In this document: positions 1-5,560 of the stretch, in pieces | Numbering within the stretch: the first letter of the stretch is position 1 | Layout of the letters: every line of letters starts with the position of its first letter | From: Synergistota bacterium | GTDB lineage: Bacteria > Synergistota > JAGHAJ01 | Length of the DNA: 6,097 bases | Assembly: GCA_021161545.1 (NCBI GenBank) | Contig: JAGHAJ010000252.1 | Coordinates: 1 to 6,097 of the forward strand | Direction: 5' to 3' | Translations under genes and position numbers: made by a program | Notes under the pieces: model-generated | Told to the model about the DNA's origin: nothing | Seen by the model: the letters and a program-made list of their open reading frames with translations, nothing else | Database searches by the model: none

Positions 1-1422
1 CTCATTACCAAAACACAAGGGCTCAATATTAGTGCTCTGAAAGTTTCTAAAAAAGTAAAAAGGCTTCATCCAAAAGATTTCAAAGAAGAAAAAACCCCGG
101 TCTGGAGTTTTAAACAAAGAGGCAATTGGGCAACACATAGTGGGGAATACAGAGGCAATTGGTCGCCTTATATCCCAAGGAATGTGATTCTCAAATATTC
201 AAAACCCGGCGAATTAGTGTTAGATTACTTCTGTGGTGCTGGGACTACTGCTGTTGAATGTAAACTCTTAGGAAGAAGGTGTATCGCATTTGATATTAAT
301 GATAAGGCAATTGAGTTAGCAAAAAGGAATGTAGATTTTAATGTAGAATCATCACAATTAACCTTACTTGAAGAAAGTCATACAAAGGTTTACGAGCCTG
401 AATTGTCAGTTGGGGATGCAAGAAATTTATCATTCCTGCAAGATAACTCGGTAGACTTAATTTGTGCCCATCCTCCTTATGCAAACATTATCCACTACAC
501 AGATTCTAAAAAGGGGGATTTGTCGTTTTTTGATATCGATGATTTCCTAAGAGAAATGTCTGAGGTTGCTAAGGAAAGCTTCAGAGTGCTAAAACCGGGC
601 AGGCAGTGTGCTATCTTGATAGGGGATACACGCAGGAAGAAACATGTAATACCCTTGGGTTTCAAGCTTATAAATGTTTATTTATCTGCGGGTTTTAAAT
701 TAAGGGAGCTCGTTATTAAACGGCAACACAATTGCAAGACTACAGGGTTCTGGTATGCTAACAGCATAAAATACAATTTCCTCCTTTTGGCCCATGAGTA
801 TTTGCCAATCTTTGAGAAACCTAAGGTATCCATCCCTTTGAGTGTAAGAGAGAGAAGTGTAGATTATAGCTCTATCGTTCCAGCTGTGGAAAAACCGCCG
901 CTAAAGAAGAAATTGGATAAGCTCGAGACTACAACAGTATGGGTCTTGCCGGAAGAAGGTTTTGAAGAGCGTTTGAGTAAAAATGTAGTTGATAGATATT
1001 CGAACGGGGGAAACTATTCAACTGTGACCTTTGTTTCCCACTGCAGGAAGGAAAGAAGATTTACTGAAGGAGACACACAAAAGGAGAAACAGTTATTCTT
1101 TATCAAATCCCCATTTTTGAATGATAACCCCTCTAAGTGGAGTATTGAGCAGTACTTAAATAAAGTAAAAGAGATTGTGAATCAAGAATTACCTTATTTA
1201 AACAAAGGTGGATTTGTGGTGATCCAAACCCGAGATGTAAGGGTAGAGGGATATATAGAACCCCTTGCTAAAAGGCTGGTAGATGAATTGACACATGACA
1301 ATTTATGGCTTAAAGAGATAGTAGTTGTTACTCAGGATGGAGCAGATCCACAGTTAGAGAAATCAGGAGACTATTTAAAAATAGTCCATCAATATCTACT
1401 CGTTTATGAGGTGAAAAAATGA
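1..1422 (+). CDS. Site-specific DNA methyltransferase (N4-cytosine/N6-adenine type), 5' end outside the window
   Basis: The frame is open from the first base, so the gene starts upstream; a GTG at 184 is internal. In visible residue numbers, the AdoMet-binding motif I is DYFCGAGTT (about 75-83), preceded by the family's usual WxPYIPRNVI...KPGELVLD stretch, and motif II/III follows (CIAFDIN). The catalytic motif IV is HPPY (about 157-160) in place of the commoner DPPY/SPPY. A Rossmann-type half with RVLKPGRQCAILIGDTRR follows. The C-terminal third (about 367-473) looks like a degenerate second copy of this catalytic half, with SPF where motif IV would be. The protein should methylate an exocyclic amino group in a specific DNA site; the site cannot be read from sequence. 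It overlaps the next gene by ATGA, suggesting translational coupling in a restriction-modification or solitary-methylase operon. The family call is firm; base specificity and system type are open. Confidence 0.92.
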   Translation, partial: LITKTQGLNISALKVSKKVKRLHPKDFKEEKTPVWSFKQRGNWATHSGEYRGNWSPYIPRNVILKYSKPGELVLDYFCGAGTTAVECKLLGRRCIAFDINDKAIELAKRNVDFNVESSQLTLLEESHTKVYEPELSVGDARNLSFLQDNSVDLICAHPPYANIIHYTDSKKGDLSFFDIDDFLREMSEVAKESFRVLKPGRQCAILIGDTRRKKHVIPLGFKLINVYLSAGFKLRELVIKRQHNCKTTGFWYANSIKYNFLLLAHEYLPIFEKPKVSIPLSVRERSVDYSSIVPAVEKPPLKKKLDKLETTTVWVLPEEGFEERLSKNVVDRYSNGGNYSTVTFVSHCRKERRFTEGDTQKEKQLFFIKSPFLNDNPSKWSIEQYLNKVKEIVNQELPYLNKGGFVVIQTRDVRVEGYIEPLAKRLVDELTHDNLWLKEIVVVTQDGADPQLEKSGDYLKIVHQYLLVYEVKK

Positions 1423-1961
1423 AAAAGCGGAGGAAAATATACAAACATGAGATAGAGCTAACTAACTTAAGAATTGAGAATAGGCCCCGTGAAGAATTCA
1501 GGAAACTATTGGAAAGAATAAAGTATAGGGGTTATGAAGTGGAACAACTGTCAGATGGTAGGAAAATAGTAATAACAAAGCCTGGTGGTAAGTTTACATT
1601 TGGCAAAATCAAGCGTGAGGATTTTATGGTTTGGGTTTATAATTCTGAAGACCTAACTCTCTGGCTGATCTCTCATAAAGATATATACAATGACCTTGAA
1701 GAAAAGGGGAAAGCCAATCCCAGAGAAACCATCAAAATAATAGATGCTCTTGAAAGGGTTTTTAACGGTGAAGACCCTGATAGTGTATTGAAAGATGCAG
1801 AATTAAGTAATCCGACAGGAGAACCTCCAGAGGTTTTACTCAAGGCGTATAAGTGGATATGGGGACAAGAAGACTGCAATTATCCGGAAGGGCAGGGTCG
1901 TGAGATGTCAATGAAGGGTATAAGAGAACTCCGAGATAAGTTAAGAAGGGCATTAGAGTGA
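1419..1961 (+). CDS. Unrecognised 180-residue protein coupled to the methyltransferase; possible restriction or accessory subunit
   Basis: The start ATG overlaps the methyltransferase stop (ATGA), and GAGGTGA at 1408-1414 inside the upstream gene is its Shine-Dalgarno. I do not recognise the family. The N-terminus is very basic (KKRRK, residues 2-6), followed by a charged helix (about 22-37) and a beta-rich segment with KPGGKFTFGK (54-63). A tryptophan-rich part, VWVYNSEDLTLWLISHKD (71-88), is followed by a helical stretch with NPRETIKIIDALERVFNGEDPD (100-121). The C-terminus carries a distinctive block, KWIWGQEDCNYP...GREMSM (145-165). There is no signal peptide or membrane segment and no clear PD-(D/E)XK, HNH or GIY-YIG motif. 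The tight coupling implies a role with the methyltransferase: a small restriction endonuclease, a specificity factor or a control protein are all possible. The frame is certainly coding; the function is inferred from position only. Confidence 0.85.
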   Translation: MKKRRKIYKHEIELTNLRIENRPREEFRKLLERIKYRGYEVEQLSDGRKIVITKPGGKFTFGKIKREDFMVWVYNSEDLTLWLISHKDIYNDLEEKGKANPRETIKIIDALERVFNGEDPDSVLKDAELSNPTGEPPEVLLKAYKWIWGQEDCNYPEGQGREMSMKGIRELRDKLRRALE

Positions 1962-2045
1962 AGTGGGGCAAGTACCTTAAGGATTAAAAGACTACCTTTG
2001 TGAGATGCCTTTGGGTAGTGTCTGGCTTACCCAACCTTTGAGATG

Positions 2046-2600
2046 TCATAAATCCCTTATTAGCCACTTGTGTATTGGGATGATGTCAATCAGGGTATCG
2101 TTTATCTTCATGCTTCTTTCTTCATCGAAGGAGATGAGCAGTCCGTGATTCTGCCTGAGCGTCCTGCAGGCCTCTAAAACGCCTTCAATCTCCCTTTTTG
2201 TGTTCCTCTCATTCAGCGTGTAAGCCACTTGAATGGGAGGGTCCTTTTGCCTTCAAAGTAAAAGATTCGTATCCTCTCCGCTTTAGCTCTAAGAACACGA
2301 GATTTCTGCCTATGAGCTCCGGTTTAAGCTCAAACAATGCCTCCTTCACTTTTTCGAAGTCTTCTAATTCAAAGCCCTGCATTCTGTCGTCCTCGAAGTC
2401 CAGATATACGGAACTATTCTCGTATTTCCTGAAAGGGCAGTCCGCTGTCTGTGGGCTTGCAAGGGAGGGGCGTCTTTCCTTTCATGCCAATCCCCGAAGA
2501 ACTTCTCTCTTTGTTTCACATCTCCAAGAATTGTCTTTGGGGTTTTCCTTATTTTTCTCTCCTCGATCATATCCTTGAATTCTTTTAGCAGTTGTGTGAT
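2046..2600 (-). pseudogene. Decayed AAA_14/DUF4143-type ATPase
   Basis: Pieces of one ATPase family occur in the correct order but in different frames. From the minus-strand 5' side: LLKEFKDMIEERKIRKTP (about 2594-2540), like the usual N-terminal helix; a weak P-loop-like GMKGKTPL in another frame (about 2465-2500); the Walker B-like VYLDFEDDRMQGFELEDF in a third frame (about 2409-2350); then RNLVFLELKRRGYE (about 2310-2268), which in intact members lies in the C-terminal DUF4143 half; and finally PIQVAYTLNERNTKREIEGV...ISFDEE...IIPIHKWL to the stop at 2046. The Walker B piece joins the C-terminal piece after only about 35 residues, so most of the middle is deleted, and the segment after RRGYE is also shortened and frameshifted (FYFEGKR is in yet another frame). 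Intact relatives are about 400 residues. Several independent lesions mean it is dead. The ATPase family assignment comes from memory of its motifs. Confidence 0.75.
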
Positions 2601-2644
2601 AATTGAGTTGTGTAAGGGGCTGATACAATTGATTGTATACTACC
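2577..2644 (-). repeat. Direct repeat copy A, downstream of the Rpn-type gene
   Basis: This 68-bp segment matches 3753-3818 in the same orientation. Shared blocks, in order, are GAATTCTTTT, a TTGTxTxAxAATTxAGTT core, AGGGGCTG, and TTGATTGTxTACTACC, separated by small gaps. On the minus strand it overlaps the first codons of the ATPase pseudogene. It could be an old insertion-sequence end, a duplicated 5' gene region, or a scar from insertion of the nuclease gene. Confidence 0.7.
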
Positions 2645-2692
2645 ATAAAAGCACAAAGATACAAATACACAAGCAATCTCGCAGGATTTCTC

Positions 2693-3706
2693 TTAAACTC
2701 GCAGTAGGAGTTTCTTTGCATCTTCAAGGGTCTTTATGTCGAATATAGCGAGTGCCAGCTCATCTATCTTACTAACAGGCGCATTACTCAGAAGTGTTTC
2801 CATCTCCCTGTCTATGCTTCCAAACTTGCGAATCAATAACTGCCTCACCAACTCCACCTTGCCCGTCTTCATACCTTCTTTCATGCCCTCTTTCATGCCC
2901 TCTTTTATGCCTTTCTTCAGCCCTCTTTCTATACCTTCCTTCAATCCCTTCTCCATACCTATCTTTTCTGCTGTCGTCACAAACGGCACCTTCTTCACCT
3001 CCTCAAACTTGACTATCTCCTCGTGAAATCTTCTATCATATCCCTTAGGTAAAGATATCAACCAATCAATAAAAGTGTAAAGCAACAACACATCTTCCCT
3101 GGTATATCCCTTGTCATACAATGCCTTCACCAGACTTACCTTCCATAAAAGCCTCTTTTCCACATCCTTCTTTGTCTCCATCTCCCTTAAGTGGGCAAGC
3201 ACTATCACCGAAAATGGGTTCTTATCTCCCTCAAGCTCCTGCTCTTTCCCCCTATAGTCTAATATCTTTACCACGGGAAAGTGGAACAGGTGGTGAAATC
3301 CCCACCTCCTGTATTCGTATGTGTCCTGTCTGAAGTTAAGGTTGTCATCTGCCAATATTGCTAAACTCACCACATTTGCGTTGTACCTGTCGAGTATCCT
3401 GTGGTTGTATGTGAACATCCTCCTTGAAAAGTCTTGAGCTGCATATCCCTGAACCTCTATGTGTATGAGTAACCACTCTTCAGTGCCGTCTTTCAAGAAT
3501 ACCTTAACTAATATGTCTGCAAATCTCTTTCCTACCTCAGAGCGGCTCGATATCTTCTGAAGCTCCTTGTCAAGGAACTCATAACCCTTGTTGAAGTCGA
3601 TGTCCTTCTCTATCTCAGGAAAGAAGAATAATAGAAACTCCCTGAAGTACTTTACAACTGCATCCTTCCAGACTGCATCACTCTTTATCCTCTTCACCTC
3701 CTGCAT
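2693..3706 (-). CDS. Rpn-family PD-(D/E)XK nuclease / putative transposase with DUF4351-like C-terminus
   Basis: This is an intact 337-residue protein. The N-terminal nuclease core shows SDAVWKDAVVKYFREFLLFFFP (9-30), then RFADILVKVF (61-70) and WLLIHIEVQG (78-87). D64 and E84-x-Q86 fit the catalytic acidic residues of the Rpn/PDDEXK_2 family, members of which are reported to cut DNA and promote RecA-independent recombination. NHRILDRYNANVVSLAILADD (101-121) continues the family pattern. Residues 250-281 are eight GxxK/E-type tetrapeptides, probably a helix or coiled coil, and 284-337 match the short DUF4351-like tail. The ATG at 3706 has only weak upstream SD; the best SD-like string, AGGAGGTGA, lies inside codons 2-5, so initiation may be unusual. 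Direct repeats flank the gene on both sides, and a broken ATPase lies beyond one of them, so it sits in a rearranged locus. The nuclease family call is firm; whether it mobilises DNA here is not shown. Confidence 0.92.
   Translation of the reverse strand: MQEVKRIKSDAVWKDAVVKYFREFLLFFFPEIEKDIDFNKGYEFLDKELQKISSRSEVGKRFADILVKVFLKDGTEEWLLIHIEVQGYAAQDFSRRMFTYNHRILDRYNANVVSLAILADDNLNFRQDTYEYRRWGFHHLFHFPVVKILDYRGKEQELEGDKNPFSVIVLAHLREMETKKDVEKRLLWKVSLVKALYDKGYTREDVLLLYTFIDWLISLPKGYDRRFHEEIVKFEEVKKVPFVTTAEKIGMEKGLKEGIERGLKKGIKEGMKEGMKEGMKTGKVELVRQLLIRKFGSIDREMETLLSNAPVSKIDELALAIFDIKTLEDAKKLLLRV
2864..2959 (-). repeat. In-frame tandem 12-bp repeat inside the Rpn-type gene
   Basis: Eight 12-base units encode G-(M/L/I)-(K/E)-(E/K/R) tetrapeptides (residues 250-281). 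The units nearest the 3' end of the gene are nearly identical (GMKE repeated), while those farther upstream have diverged. Such linkers between the nuclease core and the DUF4351-like tail are usual in this family and can change in unit number without breaking the frame. Confidence 0.85.
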
Positions 3707-3718
3707 CTCACTACTGAT

Positions 3719-3727
3719 ATTATATCA
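3719..3727 (-). promoter_or_regulatory. Possible extended -10 promoter of the Rpn-type gene
   Basis: Minus-strand TGATATAAT contains a perfect TATAAT with a TG extension one base upstream. No good -35 hexamer is seen at the usual distance. The -10 ends 12 bases before the ATG at 3706, so a transcript would have a 5' leader of only about 5-6 bases, which agrees with the lack of a good upstream Shine-Dalgarno. Confidence 0.35.
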
Positions 3728-3752
3728 CAGCATAAGCCCTCATTATGATCTG

Positions 3753-3818
3753 GAATTCTTTTCCAATTGTATAACAATTAAGTTATTCATTTAGGGGCTG
3801 GCTTGATTGTGTACTACC
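3753..3818 (-). repeat. Direct repeat copy B, upstream of the Rpn-type gene
   Basis: This is the partner of 2577-2644 (see the shared blocks there). It lies between the Rpn-type gene and the stop codon of the 4Fe-4S gene and ends 7 bases from that stop. On the minus strand it reads into KEFQIIM before a stop, parallel to the KEFKDMI at the start of the ATPase pseudogene in copy A, so the similarity reaches the first codons of that gene. Confidence 0.7.
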
Positions 3819-3824
3819 TTTTTA

Positions 3825-4772
3825 TTACCTGTATTTCAAATATTCCTTTCTTTCACCGCTGTCAAATCCAAATGTTATTTTAATTGCATTTTGGGGGCAT
3901 ACATCTTGACAAGTAGTGCATAAAATACATTCTGTTGATAATATTCTCTTACCTTCATTTTTGTATTTTAAAAGCTCAATATCCATAGGGCAATTTTTTT
4001 CACATAAGTGACAATCAATACATTTACTGTTATCAATTGATACTTTTAATAATGAAAAACGAGATGTAAGCTTCTGGAGCACAGGTACAGGACAAACATA
4101 TTTGCAAAACGCTCTATTATCTTTAAGCAAAGCTGCTAAACTGATTCCAATAACATAATAAAAAATATTTCCAATAGCAAGCCAGTACACTTCGGTTATT
4201 GAATGGTTAAATATGTCTTTCGTTCCAATTATAAACCAAAAATATGATACTAATCCAAGGGAAAAAAAGAAATGTATATATCTAATAATTCCAAGATTAT
4301 GCAACCTTCCGCTTGTTTTTTTCCAGGGTAAAAGGTCTAATATCATGGCTGTCCAGCACGCCCAACCGCACCAGCCTCTACCAAATATCAGAGGCCCAAT
4401 AATCTTGGCAATAAAATAATGCAAGGTAGCTACTGCGAATACCCCAGCAAATAGATAAAAGAAGAATCCCTCGATCTGCATATTCTCATGCCGAATAAAT
4501 CCAACATATCCTAATATATACGCTCCTATAAGGAGTTGAGTAATTCTCCTACCCCAAAGAACGTATTTTTTAGGAAGTGCCCCACTTAAGAAAATGCCAA
4601 TAGCAAGAGAAGTCCCTAAATAGATGAAATTATAGATATAAAAAGATTTACCAGTGGCAAAATACCTCCAAAAGGCAACGCTGTAGAAGATAAATATGAA
4701 CAATAAAGGAAGTTTTATTGTGCTTAAACTTATGTTCCATTTGTTTTCATCTCTTTTAGGCAAAGTGTCCAT
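3825..4772 (-). CDS. NapH/NosR-like membrane 4Fe-4S ferredoxin-type protein
   Basis: This 315-residue integral membrane protein probably passes electrons between the quinone pool and a partner oxidoreductase. Hydrophobic helices are seen at about 20-37, 47-66, 77-93, 103-122, 165-183 and 195-216. GRGWCGWAC (131-139) and CKYVCP (223-228) are the Cys motifs typical of the NapH/NosR/CcoG group. The C-terminus holds two 4Fe-4S ferredoxin sites: C251, C254, C257, C261 and C282, C285, C288, C292, each followed by Pro. The ATG at 4772 is the first possible start after an in-frame TGA; AGGGG abuts it directly, so a TTG at codon 4 with 9-base spacing to AGGGG is an alternative. No partner (NapG, NosZ or another reductase) is in the window. 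The gene starts about 25 bases after a GTTAGGC site, so it could be a cassette passenger, but no attC-like element follows its 3' end. Electron acceptor unknown. Confidence 0.93.
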   Translation of the reverse strand: MDTLPKRDENKWNISLSTIKLPLLFIFIFYSVAFWRYFATGKSFYIYNFIYLGTSLAIGIFLSGALPKKYVLWGRRITQLLIGAYILGYVGFIRHENMQIEGFFFYLFAGVFAVATLHYFIAKIIGPLIFGRGWCGWACWTAMILDLLPWKKTSGRLHNLGIIRYIHFFFSLGLVSYFWFIIGTKDIFNHSITEVYWLAIGNIFYYVIGISLAALLKDNRAFCKYVCPVPVLQKLTSRFSLLKVSIDNSKCIDCHLCEKNCPMDIELLKYKNEGKRILSTECILCTTCQDVCPQNAIKITFGFDSGERKEYLKYR

Positions 4773-4797
4773 CCCCTGTCATTCCCGTCATATTTTC

Positions 4798-4885
4798 GCC
4801 TAACGTTCCCAGCATAAAAGAAGTTTTTGCGATGCAAAATTTGGGTGGGTGCCGTAAGGCACGAACCTTTTATGCTGTGTTAGGC
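4798..4885 (-). repeat. attC-like imperfect inverted repeat (GCCTAAC ... GTTAGGC)
   Basis: The 88-bp element is bounded by 7-bp arms GCCTAAC (4798-4804) and GTTAGGC (4879-4885), which fit the RYYYAAC and GTTRRRY simple sites of integron attC. Inside lie inner arms CAGCATAAAAG (4810-4820) and CTTTTATGCTG (4867-4877), 11 bp complementary. The unpaired spacers are 5 bases on one side and 1 on the other; canonical attC usually has similar spacers on both sides. The central part has its own two hairpins. Its position between two minus-strand genes, directly after the stop of one and before the start of the next, is that of a cassette recombination site. A transcription terminator or other palindromic element is the alternative. 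Confidence 0.6.
4825..4862. other. Two small hairpins inside the attC-like element
   Basis: TTTTGC/GCAAAA with a GAT loop (4825-4839) and GTGCC/GGCAC with a GTAA loop of the GNRA type (4849-4862) are both perfect. They sit in the centre of the larger inverted repeat, giving a branched fold when the strand is single. They resemble the variable terminal structures of long attC sites but could also form in RNA. Confidence 0.7.
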
Positions 4886-4897
4886 GACGGCCACGCA

Positions 4898-5377
4898 TCA
4901 TACCTCTCCCCTCCAGAGTATTTCATCAAATATCTCGTCTGGGTAAAGACCGATAACAGCCTTTTTCAACAGGAGTCTTTTGGTATTGGTATCCTTTTCA
5001 AGCAGATACTTTGTGATAGTTTGCTTTGGATCATTAGAACAGGAATCGCATATTTCTTTCGGGATCGCTCTTTTAAGAAAATCGATTGGCTTATCCTTGT
5101 AACCGTTTACATACCTCTTATGGGCTCTGTATGGGAATTTGGTAATGTTGCTCTCGATATAGAAATGCCAAATATCAAAATCTTTTATTCCTACGTTCGG
5201 ATTGAGATAATGGGAAGCTGCACCTTGGCATAAACATATTCCAACGAGTGAATTATGATAAGTCCTTGTCAGATGGGGGTTTCTTCTAAAGAAGTCCTCG
5301 TGCTCTCTTAATGCTAATCTTCTCAGCTCTTCTAAATCGTTCTTCGTAAGAGGGGTATATAATCTTCCTGCACTCAT
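4898..5377 (-). CDS. Small nucleotidyltransferase-like protein of a conserved uncharacterised family
   Basis: This is an intact 159-residue soluble protein with no signal peptide. CLCQGAASHYL (48-58) followed by GIKDFDIWHFY (63-73) and KPIDFLKR (96-103) fits the minimal nucleotidyltransferase pattern: a hG(S/A) turn, a D-x-D pair (D66, D68) and a third acid (D99). Proteins with the CQGAA...KDFDxW block are, as I recall, conserved hypotheticals of similar size. C48 and C50, and C110 and C113, give two Cys pairs that might bind metal or be incidental. AAGGTGG (5385-5391) with 7-base spacing supports the ATG at 5377. The start overlaps a 27-codon leader ORF by ATGA. GTTAGGC-type sites flank the gene on both sides, which suggests it moves as a cassette. 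The nucleotidyltransferase fold is an inference from motifs; the substrate, and any toxin or resistance role, are unknown. Confidence 0.85.
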   Translation of the reverse strand: MSAGRLYTPLTKNDLEELRRLALREHEDFFRRNPHLTRTYHNSLVGICLCQGAASHYLNPNVGIKDFDIWHFYIESNITKFPYRAHKRYVNGYKDKPIDFLKRAIPKEICDSCSNDPKQTITKYLLEKDTNTKRLLLKKAVIGLYPDEIFDEILWRGEV

Positions 5378-5457
5378 GACAATTCCACCTTGGGGCTGTC
5401 GCCTAACTCGTTTATATGCGAACTGTTTACATATACATCTTTTGTTGCTATGCTCAT
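5374..5457 (-). CDS. 27-residue leader ORF overlapping the cassette gene (ATGA)
   Basis: The ATG at 5457 is preceded by AAGGAGG (5464-5470) with six bases between, the strongest ribosome site in the window. The peptide starts MSIATKDVYVNS and ends SPKVELS. Its TGA overlaps the ATG of the nucleotidyltransferase-like gene, so ribosomes ending the leader could restart there. Codons 1-16 lie upstream of the GTTAGGC junction and 17-27 within the putative cassette, so the ORF looks like a fusion made by recombination. The layout resembles the short attI1 ORF of class 1 integrons, which raises translation of the first cassette. It could instead be the truncated 5' end of a gene interrupted at this point. 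Confidence 0.6.
   Translation of the reverse strand: MSIATKDVYVNSSHINELGDSPKVELS
5394..5407 (-). other. Single GTTAGGC core-like site at the 5' cassette boundary
   Basis: Minus-strand GTTAGGCGACAGCC matches the plus-strand GTTAGGCGACGGCC at 4879-4892 except for one base, and its first nine bases also match minus 4804-4796. No complementary GCCTAAC partner lies within 160 bases upstream, so unlike the 4798-4885 site it is a single core, as in attI or a secondary insertion site. Confidence 0.55.
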
Positions 5458-5463
5458 GTTTTA

Positions 5464-5470
5464 CCTCCTT
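5464..5470 (-). promoter_or_regulatory. Strong Shine-Dalgarno of the leader ORF
   Basis: Minus-strand AAGGAGG, six bases before ATG 5457, is complementary to the 16S rRNA 3' end over its whole length. It decides the leader ORF start. Confidence 0.8.
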
Positions 5471-5512
5471 TTAAAATGTTATCAAGGTAGTGATGAACAC
5501 ACGAGCGATTTA

Positions 5513-5541
5513 ATTATTACACAGCTGGCAAAGGAGTTCAA
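5513..5541 (-). promoter_or_regulatory. Sigma-70-like promoter for the leader ORF and cassette gene
   Basis: Minus strand: -35 TTGAAC (5541-5536), a 17-base spacer, then -10 AATAAT (5518-5513, five of six to TATAAT). It lies after the hairpin that closes the upstream gene and about 55 bases before the leader ATG. It could act as the cassette promoter and read through to the 4Fe-4S gene. Confidence 0.6.
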
Positions 5542-5560
5542 GGATAAAGGTTAGGGTTTG

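Larger units (their letters stand above)
4804..5406 (-). mobile_element. Putative 603-bp gene cassette carrying the 159-residue gene
   Basis: If recombination occurs at G/TTAGGC as in integrons, the unit runs on the minus strand from T5406 to G4804. It contains a short 5' untranslated stretch with RBS AAGGTGG, one complete gene, and the attC-like element at its 3' end, which is the standard cassette plan. The boundaries also share longer similarity: minus 5407-5394 and plus 4879-4892 agree at 13 of 14 bases, so the gene is enclosed by inverted copies of GTTAGGCGACRGCC. No integrase is in the window. Confidence 0.5.

Noticed and set aside
1991-2019. ACTACC/GGTAGT inverted repeat between the convergent genes, as a terminator
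   Set aside because: Only a 6-bp stem with a 17-base loop and no T-run on either strand; too weak to call.
2198-2578. 126-residue plus-strand reading frame
   Set aside because: It runs antisense through the ATPase pseudogene, and the minus-strand frames carry all recognisable motifs.
2482-2727. 81-residue minus-strand frame overlapping the end of the nuclease gene
   Set aside because: No RBS, low-complexity content and overlap with the ATPase fragment in its proper frame; probably a by-product of frameshift decay.
2864-2959. CRISPR-like array
   Set aside because: The 12-bp units are contiguous, in frame and code for a helical linker; there are no spacers.
3753-3825. attC-like site after the 4Fe-4S gene
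   Set aside because: No RYYYAAC/GTTRRRY pair; the ATAAC...GTTAT palindrome here lacks the purine triplet and belongs to the direct repeat.
4811-4838. Promoter (TTGCAT / TATGCT) for the 4Fe-4S gene inside the attC-like element
   Set aside because: The spacer is only 15 bases and both boxes match poorly; the bases are already explained by the inverted repeat arms.
4832-5233. 133-residue plus-strand reading frame
   Set aside because: It lies antisense to the 159-residue gene, which has a clear RBS and family-like motifs; composition looks like a shadow frame.
5401-5556. Second complete attC formed by GCCTAAC at 5401 and GTTAGGG at 5550
   Set aside because: GTTAGGG does not fit GTTRRRY, and no complementary inner arm to GTTTATATGCG is found; the site is better read as a single core.
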